Source: Arenimonas sp049195245 (lineage in GTDB: Bacteria > Pseudomonadota > Gammaproteobacteria > Xanthomonadales > Xanthomonadaceae). From it: 64,000 nt of DNA. The DNA lies in NCBI RefSeq assembly GCF_049195245.1, contig NZ_JBMIRR010000022.1, positions 124,001-188,000 of the forward strand, given 5' to 3'. Positions 58,025-64,000 of the stretch are shown here, piece by piece. The notes below the pieces were generated by a model. The model worked only from the letters and a program-made list of their open reading frames with translations. It had not been told where the DNA came from and did no database searches. Every line of letters starts with the position of its first letter. Position 1 is the first letter of the stretch. Position numbers and translations under genes: made by a program.

Positions 58025-61000
58025 TAGGGGGCGTCGCCGGTGCCCTTGCCCGGCGGCGAGAGACCGGACGAGGCCACCAGCTCAAGTCGGCCCGCCTTGA
58101 GCAGGTCCACGGCATTGCCATCCAGCGCCTGCAGCAGGGCCTGCAGATGGCTGTCGGCGGGCGCCCGGAACAGGGCCCAGCCATCGCGGCCGTGCGCCTT
58201 GACGTAATACAGGGCGCGATCGGCCAGCTCCACGATCTGCTCCCAGCCCAGGTTGCCGCGCGCATCGCGGAACAGGGGGCACTCGACGAAACCGACCGAG
58301 CAGGTCAGCCGCAGCGGCTCGCCGGTGCCGATCTCGAAGCGATGGTTGCCGATCGCCCCGCGGATGCGTTCGCCCAGCAGCGGCAGGTGCCGGCCCGTCA
58401 TCGGCCGGAACACGACCAGGAACTCCTCGCCGCCCCAGCGCGCGACGTAGTCGCCGGTGCGCACCAGGCGGCCCAGCACCTGCGCCACCTGCTGCAGCAC
58501 CCGATCTCCGGCCGCATGTCCGTGGCGGTCGTTCACGAGCTTGAAGTGGTCGATGTCCACCAGGGCGAACACCATCACCTCGCCCTGGGCGCCGCGCCGC
58601 AGGGTGTCGCGGTCGTAGAAGGCCAGGTCGGCGGGAATCTGGTTGGCCAGGTAGCGGCGATTGCGCAGGCCGGTGAGCGGATCGGTCTGGCTCGCTTCCT
58701 CGAGCCGGTGGTTCGCCACTTCCAGGGCTTCGGTGCGCTGGCCCACCAGCTGTTCCAGGGCACGGCGCTGGCGCCGGTGCGCGCCCCGCTGCAGGCGGTA
58801 GCCGGCATACACCACGCTGCCCAGCAGCAGCGCCATCAGCACCAGGAACAGCGTGGTCTCGTGGAAGCGCGGCTTGATCAGGAAGCCGATCTGCGCCGGC
58901 GACTTGCTCCACACGCCGGCGTTGTTGGATCCCACGGCTTCGAACACGTAGGGTCCCGGCGGAAGGTTGGTGTAGTTCACGACGCGCCGCTCGATGTCAT
59001 CCAGCGTTCGCCAGTCGGCGTCATAGCCCACCAGGCGGTAGCGCAGGTCCACGCTGCGCGGATCCTGGAAGCTGAGCACGGTGAACTCGAAGCTCAGGTC
59101 GCGGTCATCCTGGCCCAGCTGCCAGTCGGCGCTGGGGTCGGCTTCGCGCCAGGCCTCGCCCACGCGCACGCGTTCGATCAGGGTGCGCGGCGCAACGCTG
59201 TTCTTGACGATGCCGCCAGTCGCCATCGCGAGCAGGCCGTCACGGGTGGGCAGCCACAGTTCGCCGTCGTAGAGGAACCCCTTGGCGTTGCCGGCACCGT
59301 TGCAGCAATAGCCCTTCTGGCCGCCGCGGCGGTCGCCGCGTTCGTTGAGCAGCATTTCCCCGCGCACCTGGCTTCGTTCGCCTGCGGCCACCGCCAGCAG
59401 GTCGGCCACCGGCACGCGGTGCACACCGCGGATGCCTGCCACCCACAGGTAGCCCTGGCCGTCCTCGGTGAGGAAGAAGGGCGAGTTCACCGGCATGCCC
59501 TGCTCGCGGGTGAAAGCGACCCAGCGCTGGCCGTCGAACAGGAAGATTTCCTCCGACAGCGTCCCGATCACCAGCTTGCCGTCGGCGAGTTCGTGGATGG
59601 CGGTGACGTCGAGGTTGTCGCGCAGGCCATTGTCCAGGCCCAGCGGCTGCAGGCGTTCGCCGACCACTTCGTAAAGCCCCGTCTGTGTGCCGACGAGCAG
59701 CCGGCCGTCACGGGTCTCATGGAACAGGCGCGTGCGCGGATCGCGCAGCCCGTCGGCAACGCCAAAGCCGCGCAGCTCGCCTCGCGCATGCCGGAACAGC
59801 CCCTGGGTCGTGGCGAACCACAGCGCGCCGCGGCGATCGCGCACGATGCCGTTGATCTGCGCGCTGCGCATCGGCGCCACCCAGTCCGGCGTGTCCAGCG
59901 ACTCGCCGCGCAGCCGCACCACGCCGCGGCGCGTGCCGATCCACACCACGCCATCTTCCGGCAGCAGCGTGTAGGCATTGGGATGGGGCAGGTCGGCGCC
60001 CGCGACCACCTGCCGGAAGCGGCCGCCGGACAGCACGCTCAGGCCGCGATTGGTGCCGGCCCACAGCCGGCCGTCCGGTCCGCGCGCCACCGACCACAGC
60101 ACGCTGTCATCCAGGCCCTCGCGCATGCCGTAGCGGCGCGTCCATCCGTTCCACATCCGGGTCAGGCCTTCCCACTGGCTGCCCAGCCAGAGGTTGCCTT
60201 CGCTGTCCTCGAACACCACGCGCACCGCCGCACCCGCCCGGTCGCCGGAGACGAGTTCCGCCACCCGGCCTTTGCGAAGGCGGACCAGGTCTTCGACCAT
60301 GCCGATCCACAGGTTGCCGTCGCGGTCCTCGTGCATGGCTTCGATCGGGGCGCGCGACAGCGGCTCGCCGCCCTCGTGGCGCAGCCAGGCGTCGCCCTGG
60401 CGATAGAACAGGCCTGCGCTCGTGCCCGCCCACAGCCGGCCCTGCGCCTCGACCAGGTGGGTCACCACGGTGTCGTCGTCGCCTTCGGGCAGCGGCAGCA
60501 GCTGCACCAGGCCATCGGCGATGCGGTACACGCGCCCCCGGCTGCCGACCCACAGCTCCTGGCCGCGCGCCAGCAGGGCGGCTGCCGGGCGCGGCAGCGG
60601 GTACTGCAGGTTCAGCCCGGCGGGCGTGGCGCGGTACACGCCCTCGGGCGCCGCCACCCACAGCGCGCCATCGTCGGTGGGCTCGATGTCGCGGGTGTCG
60701 AGCGGACTCTCCGGATCCGAGCCCGGCACGGCGATGATGCGGAAGACATCGTCCTCGTACAGGGACAGTCCGCGATAGGTCGCCACCCACACGCGGTTGC
60801 GGCCGTCGACGTGCAGGTCGTTGATCCAGATGCCGGCCAGGCCGGGCGTGGACTCGGGATTGAAGGTGGTGAAGCGCACGCCGTCGAAGCGCGCCAGTCC
60901 CGCCTGGGTACCGACCCAGAGATAACCCTCGCGGTCCTGGGCGATGGCCAGCGCGCTGATCTGCGGCAGGCCTTCCTCGATGCTCCAGGTGTTGCGGACG

Positions 61001-61107
61001 TAGTGGTGGAAGGCCTTGTCGGGATCCAGGGCCGCCGCCGGCAGGGTCCAGGCCAGTGCCAACGCCAGCAGGGCGATCAGCGTGGGCGCGCGGCGCGGGG
61101 TCGTCAC
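58024..61107 (-). CDS. Periplasmic-propeller sensor diguanylate cyclase
   Basis: A 1027-residue protein. A signal peptide is followed by repeated two-component-regulator propeller units over residues ~40-640 (GYLWVGTQAGLARFDG and similar), a Y_Y_Y domain (YRLVGYDADWRTLDD, about 690-780), one membrane helix (LFLVLMALLLGSVVYAGY), a short coiled coil and a C-terminal GGDEF domain. The active site GGEEF and the inhibitory site RTGD, five residues before it, are both intact. A periplasmic ligand, possibly a glycan breakdown product, would control c-di-GMP synthesis. It is the first gene of the operon. Confidence 0.92.
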   Translation of the reverse strand: MTTPRRAPTLIALLALALAWTLPAAALDPDKAFHHYVRNTWSIEEGLPQISALAIAQDREGYLWVGTQAGLARFDGVRFTTFNPESTPGLAGIWINDLHVDGRNRVWVATYRGLSLYEDDVFRIIAVPGSDPESPLDTRDIEPTDDGALWVAAPEGVYRATPAGLNLQYPLPRPAAALLARGQELWVGSRGRVYRIADGLVQLLPLPEGDDDTVVTHLVEAQGRLWAGTSAGLFYRQGDAWLRHEGGEPLSRAPIEAMHEDRDGNLWIGMVEDLVRLRKGRVAELVSGDRAGAAVRVVFEDSEGNLWLGSQWEGLTRMWNGWTRRYGMREGLDDSVLWSVARGPDGRLWAGTNRGLSVLSGGRFRQVVAGADLPHPNAYTLLPEDGVVWIGTRRGVVRLRGESLDTPDWVAPMRSAQINGIVRDRRGALWFATTQGLFRHARGELRGFGVADGLRDPRTRLFHETRDGRLLVGTQTGLYEVVGERLQPLGLDNGLRDNLDVTAIHELADGKLVIGTLSEEIFLFDGQRWVAFTREQGMPVNSPFFLTEDGQGYLWVAGIRGVHRVPVADLLAVAAGERSQVRGEMLLNERGDRRGGQKGYCCNGAGNAKGFLYDGELWLPTRDGLLAMATGGIVKNSVAPRTLIERVRVGEAWREADPSADWQLGQDDRDLSFEFTVLSFQDPRSVDLRYRLVGYDADWRTLDDIERRVVNYTNLPPGPYVFEAVGSNNAGVWSKSPAQIGFLIKPRFHETTLFLVLMALLLGSVVYAGYRLQRGAHRRQRRALEQLVGQRTEALEVANHRLEEASQTDPLTGLRNRRYLANQIPADLAFYDRDTLRRGAQGEVMVFALVDIDHFKLVNDRHGHAAGDRVLQQVAQVLGRLVRTGDYVARWGGEEFLVVFRPMTGRHLPLLGERIRGAIGNHRFEIGTGEPLRLTCSVGFVECPLFRDARGNLGWEQIVELADRALYYVKAHGRDGWALFRAPADSHLQALLQALDGNAVDLLKAGRLELVASSGLSPPGKGTGDAP

Positions 61108-61213
61108 GGGGCGGTCCTGCCTGGGACGGGAGTCACCCGAATATCAACCCGGCGGCAGGACAAGGCAAGCACCGGCGTCACGGTTCGACGCGGCCTGGCC
61201 GCGCGGGCGTCGC

Positions 61214-62596
61214 TCAGCACTCGATGACGTTCACCGCCAGGCCGCCGCGGCTGGTTTCCTTGTACTTGTCCTGCATGTCGCGGCCGGTGTCGCGCATGGT
61301 CCTGATCACCTTGTCCAGGCTGACCTTGTGCTTGCCGTCGCCGCGCAGGGCCATTCGCGAGGCGTTGATGGCCTTCACGGCACCCATCGCATTGCGCTCG
61401 ATGCAGGGAATCTGCACCAGGCCGCCGATCGGGTCGCAGGTAAGCCCGAGGTTGTGCTCCATGCCGATCTCGGCGGCGTTCTCGACCTGGCCCGGCGTGC
61501 CGCCGAGCGCGGCGGTGAGGCCGGCCGCGGCCATCGAGCAGGCCACGCCCACCTCGCCCTGGCAGCCGACCTCGGCACCGGAGATCGAGGCGTTCTCCTT
61601 GTAGAGGATGCCCACGGCGGCCGCGGTGAGCAGGAACTCGAACACGCCGGCCTCGTTCGCGCCAGGGCAGAAGCGGTCGTAGTAATGCAGCACGGCCGGG
61701 ATGATGCCGGCGGCGCCGTTCGTGGGCGCGGTGACCACGCGGCCACCGGCGGCATTTTCCTCGTTCACCGCCAGCGCGTAGAGGTTCACCCAGTCGAGCA
61801 CGGTCAGCGGGTCGCGCATGCCGGCCTCGGGCTTGGACGCCAGCTCGGCGTGCAGCGAGGGCGCGCGCCGCTGCACGTGCAGGCCGCCGGGCAGGGTGCC
61901 CTTCTCGCGGATGCCGCGCGCGGTGCAGTCCTGCATGGCCTGCCAGATCTCGCGCAGGCCGGCATGGATTTCCGCTTCGCTGCGCCAGGCCCGTTCGTTG
62001 GCCATCAGCACGCCGGCGAAGCCCAGGCCGGTTTCGCGGCAGCGCTGCAGCAGTTCGTCGCCGGAGTGGAAGGGATAGGGCTGCTCGGTGGTGTCGGCGA
62101 CGATGCGGTCTTCGGCCGCCTCGTCCTGGTTGACCACGAAGCCACCGCCCACCGAGTAGTAGTCGCGCGTTGCAATCTGCACGCCCGCCGCATCGAAGGC
62201 CGTGAAGCGCATGCCGTTGGTGTGGAAGGGCAGCTTCTGGCGCTTGTTCATCACCAGGTCGTGCTTTTCGTCGAAACCGATCTCGTGCTTGCCCAGCAGC
62301 AGCAGCTTCTTGTCGCGACGGATGCGTTCAAGCGCCGGCGGAATGATGTCGGGATCGATCTGGTTGGGCCAATGGCCCTCCAGGCCCATCAGCACGGCCT
62401 TGTCGGTGCCGTGGCCGCGGCCGGTGAGCGCCAGCGAGCCGAACACCTCGGCGCGCACGCGCGCCGTGCGCGCCAGGTCGCCGTTTTCCTCCAGCCAGTG
62501 GCTGGCGAAGCGCGCCGCCGCGCGCATCGGCCCGACCGTATGCGAGGACGAGGGCCCGATGCCGATCTTGAACAGGTCGAATACGCTGACGGCCAT
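61214..62596 (-). CDS. sdaA: L-serine ammonia-lyase (iron-sulfur dependent)
   Basis: A 460-residue single-chain enzyme that deaminates L-serine to pyruvate and ammonia. Cluster and substrate motifs are intact: GPSSSHTVGPM near the N-terminus, SGAEVGCQGEVGVACSMAAAG, and LTCDPIGGLVQIPCIERN. The length equals that of SdaA. The ATG at 62596 was chosen since it gives the usual N-terminus with VFDLFKIGIGPSSSH; the frame upstream lacks similarity. A divergent glutaredoxin-like gene starts 78 bases away. Confidence 0.94.
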   Translation of the reverse strand: MAVSVFDLFKIGIGPSSSHTVGPMRAAARFASHWLEENGDLARTARVRAEVFGSLALTGRGHGTDKAVLMGLEGHWPNQIDPDIIPPALERIRRDKKLLLLGKHEIGFDEKHDLVMNKRQKLPFHTNGMRFTAFDAAGVQIATRDYYSVGGGFVVNQDEAAEDRIVADTTEQPYPFHSGDELLQRCRETGLGFAGVLMANERAWRSEAEIHAGLREIWQAMQDCTARGIREKGTLPGGLHVQRRAPSLHAELASKPEAGMRDPLTVLDWVNLYALAVNEENAAGGRVVTAPTNGAAGIIPAVLHYYDRFCPGANEAGVFEFLLTAAAVGILYKENASISGAEVGCQGEVGVACSMAAAGLTAALGGTPGQVENAAEIGMEHNLGLTCDPIGGLVQIPCIERNAMGAVKAINASRMALRGDGKHKVSLDKVIRTMRDTGRDMQDKYKETSRGGLAVNVIEC

Positions 62597-62674
62597 GGAC
62601 GGAGTTCCGGTGAAGTGGCCGTATTCTATGCGCCTTGGCGCCAACCAGACTGTACGCCGGCGAACGGCCCACCG

Positions 62675-62902
62675 ATGAAGCTCACCCTGATCCAGCGCGA
62701 TGATTGCCACCTGTGCGACCAGGCCTGGGACCAACTGGCCCAGGCCGGCGTGCCGGATTTTGATCCGCTGTGGATAGACGACGACCTCGGGCTGCAGGCG
62801 CGCTACGGCGAACGTATCCCGGTGCTGCGGCGCGAAGACAGCGGGGCCGAACTCGACTGGCCGTTCGACGCCGAGGGATTGCGCCGCTTCCTGGGCGGCT
62901 GA
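62675..62902 (+). CDS. Glutaredoxin-like thioredoxin-fold protein
   Basis: A 75-residue protein of the glutaredoxin-like (DUF836) family: MKLTLIQRDDCHLCDQAWDQ with a CHLC redox motif (residues 11-14), a thioredoxin-type cis-Pro in RIPVLRRED and an Asp/Trp-rich end. Short length and lack of extra domains are normal for the family. It starts at ATG 62675 with no overlap with sdaA and ends seven bases from the convergent YceI gene. It probably acts as a small disulphide reductase, though no partner is shown. Confidence 0.82.
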   Translation: MKLTLIQRDDCHLCDQAWDQLAQAGVPDFDPLWIDDDLGLQARYGERIPVLRREDSGAELDWPFDAEGLRRFLGG

Positions 62903-62909
62903 GCGGCGC

Positions 62910-63476
62910 TCAGCCGGCCTTGGCCGGTGCCGCCGGCGCGGGTGCCAGCACCAGTCGCGTGCTGACCTTGATCGCGTCGGGGATCAGTTCCACGTCCGCC
63001 CATTCGCCGGTGCCCACCTTGAACTGCAGCCGCCGCACGGTGGCTTCGCCGGCCAGCACCGGCGATGCGCCGGGTGTCCAGGTGAAGGTCAGCGGCACCG
63101 GATGGCTGGCCCCGCGAAGCGTGAGGCTGCCCTCGGCCACGTAGCGGTTGCCGCCGAGCGCGCGGAAGCGGGTGGCGATGTAGCGCGCCTCGGGCGTGCG
63201 CCCGGTGTCGAAGAAGCTGGCGCCCGCCAGCTCGGGATCGTAGTCGGCATTGCTGGTGCGGGCGCTGGCCAGATCGATGCGCACGTCGAAGCGGCTGCCG
63301 GCCAGGTCGGCCGGATCGAAGCGGATGCTCGGCGTGAACTTCTCGAACCTGCCGGTGAAGGCTTCGCCTTGATAGGCCCCGCTGAAGCCCAGCGTTGAAC
63401 CTTCGCGCGCGGTGTAGTCGGCGGCGGACACGCTGGCGCTGGCCAGCAGTAGGGCAAGGGTGGCGGCGAATCGCAT
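62910..63476 (-). CDS. YceI-family periplasmic lipid-binding protein
   Basis: A 188-residue protein with a signal peptide (ending SVSAA) and a YceI lipocalin-like fold: STLGFSGAYQGEAFTGRFEKF, RFDVRIDLASARTSNADYD, FFDTGRTPEARYIATRF (pattern cited by short motifs GFSG, FDVRIDL, FFDT). YceI proteins bind isoprenoid quinones or similar lipids. The adjacent cytochrome b561 starts two bases away upstream, which is the usual partner order. The ATG at 63476 begins the signal peptide. Confidence 0.9.
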   Translation of the reverse strand: MRFAATLALLLASASVSAADYTAREGSTLGFSGAYQGEAFTGRFEKFTPSIRFDPADLAGSRFDVRIDLASARTSNADYDPELAGASFFDTGRTPEARYIATRFRALGGNRYVAEGSLTLRGASHPVPLTFTWTPGASPVLAGEATVRRLQFKVGTGEWADVELIPDAIKVSTRLVLAPAPAAPAKAG

Positions 63477-63478
63477 GG

Positions 63479-64000
63479 TCAGGCTCCGGGCGGGGGATCT
63501 TGCGGCGATGGATCGGTACGCGGCTTGAGGATCGGCAGCATGCGCACCAAGGTGCGGTCGCGGTCGAAGTAGTGATGCTTGAACGCCGCCAGTGCATGCA
63601 CGGTGACGATGGCCGCCAGCACCAGGAACAGCGTCTCGTGGGCGTCGTGGGCGAATTCGCGGATCTCGGTGCTGCGCGCCGACAGGCTGGGCAGGTTGAA
63701 CAGCTTGAACCACTGCAGCGGATAGCCGGCGGCCGAGTTGTACAGCCAGCCGCTGATGGGCATGGCCAGCAGCACGAAGTAGAGCGCGACGTGGGTGGCG
63801 CTGGCGGCCCAGGCCTGCCAGCGCGGCGTGCCCGGCACGGGCGCGGGCGCACCGGCCACCAGCCGCCAGAGCAGCCGCAGCACTGTCAGCGCCAGCACCG
63901 TCAGGCCGAAGCTCTTGTGCAGGGCGTACACCGCCACCTTCTGGGCGTTGGGCAGCTCCTGCATCAGGAAGCCCACCAGCACCAGGCCCAGCACCATCGC
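63479..64000 (-). CDS. Cytochrome b561 (partial, runs off the right end)
   Basis: About 173 C-terminal residues of a cytochrome b561 are visible: membrane segments at LGLVLVGFLM, SFGLTVLALTVLRLLW, HVALYFVLLAMPISGWLY and TLFLVLAAIVTVHALAAFKHHYF. Heme-ligand His candidates are ALHKSFG, ATHVALY and VHALAAFKHH. The first residues, including the usual first HW, lie beyond the window. It shuttles electrons in the inner membrane and precedes the YceI gene in the same operon. Confidence 0.9.
   Translation of the reverse strand, partial: AMVLGLVLVGFLMQELPNAQKVAVYALHKSFGLTVLALTVLRLLWRLVAGAPAPVPGTPRWQAWAASATHVALYFVLLAMPISGWLYNSAAGYPLQWFKLFNLPSLSARSTEIREFAHDAHETLFLVLAAIVTVHALAAFKHHYFDRDRTLVRMLPILKPRTDPSPQDPPPGA

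Noticed and set aside
57649..61227. 1192-codon plus-strand frame antisense to the sensor cyclase
   Set aside because: Covers parts of two real genes in antisense and has only Arg/Pro/Gln/His-rich sequence.
1..64000. CRISPR arrays, tRNA/rRNA genes, insertion sequences, prophage genes
   Set aside because: Looked for but no regular repeat-spacer pattern, RNA gene signature, transposase or phage structural gene was found.

Overview
The window is high-G+C chromosomal DNA of a gammaproteobacterium, most likely of the family Lysobacteraceae (Xanthomonadaceae; Luteimonas, Lysobacter, Arenimonas or a relative). The basis is the gene set: a permease-hda pair, amgK-murU, a metX-metB-hom operon behind a SAM-I riboswitch, a WxcM-type fusion protein, many GGDEF proteins and a large TonB-dependent receptor. 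The genus was not determined; no tRNA, rRNA, insertion sequence, phage or CRISPR array was seen.

Layout. (1) 1-4000: end of a membrane permease, hda, a membrane diguanylate cyclase, and the cell-wall recycling pair amgK-murU. (2) 4349-11423: a complete lasso-peptide locus. The plus strand carries a PF14907-type nucleotidyltransferase, lasso cyclase C, precursor A, the PqqD-like B1 and the protease B2; the minus strand carries an ABC exporter and an HPr-kinase-like kinase, convergent with and overlapping B2. The predicted core is SINVAASGDQQFSILDS (Ser1-Asp9 ring, C-terminal Ser). (3) 11802-40229: a roughly 28 kb exopolysaccharide locus of Wzx/Wzy type. It holds a lipid-linked sugar transferase, a PHP-type phosphatase, Wza and Wzc homologues, a J-domain protein, a TPR protein, a FecR-like protein, three polymerase/ligase-like membrane proteins, nucleotide-sugar genes (TviB-like dehydrogenase, epimerase, WxcM-like fusion, FdtB-like transaminase), a flippase, five glycosyltransferases, and modifying enzymes (GNAT, two deacetylase-like proteins, an ATP-grasp). 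The middle, about 24-31 kb, is visibly poorer in G+C than its flanks. (4) 40288-47408: housekeeping and unknown genes (lipoprotein, unknown exported protein, hslO, mtgA, GT2, CBS protein, trhA-like, prfC) with two inverted-repeat elements. (5) 47680-52435: a phytase-like lipoprotein, then the SAM riboswitch and metX-metB-hom. (6) 52551-64000: a TonB-dependent receptor with related palindromes on both sides, an operon of two c-di-GMP enzymes and an M23 peptidase, sdaA, a glutaredoxin-like protein, YceI and cytochrome b561.

How it fits together. The lasso locus encodes leader recognition (B1), leader removal (B2), ring closure (C), export (D) and two enzymes known in other lasso systems to decorate a C-terminal serine (kinase and nucleotidyltransferase); the precursor does end in Ser. 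A strong promoter directly before the precursor and a hairpin with a T-tract directly after it suggest that the precursor is made in excess. The exopolysaccharide locus appears to assemble a repeat unit containing a uronic acid and a 3-amino-3,6-dideoxyhexose on a lipid carrier, flip it, polymerise it and export it under tyrosine-kinase/phosphatase control.

All calls are from reading the sequence; no database search, folding calculation or composition calculation was run.
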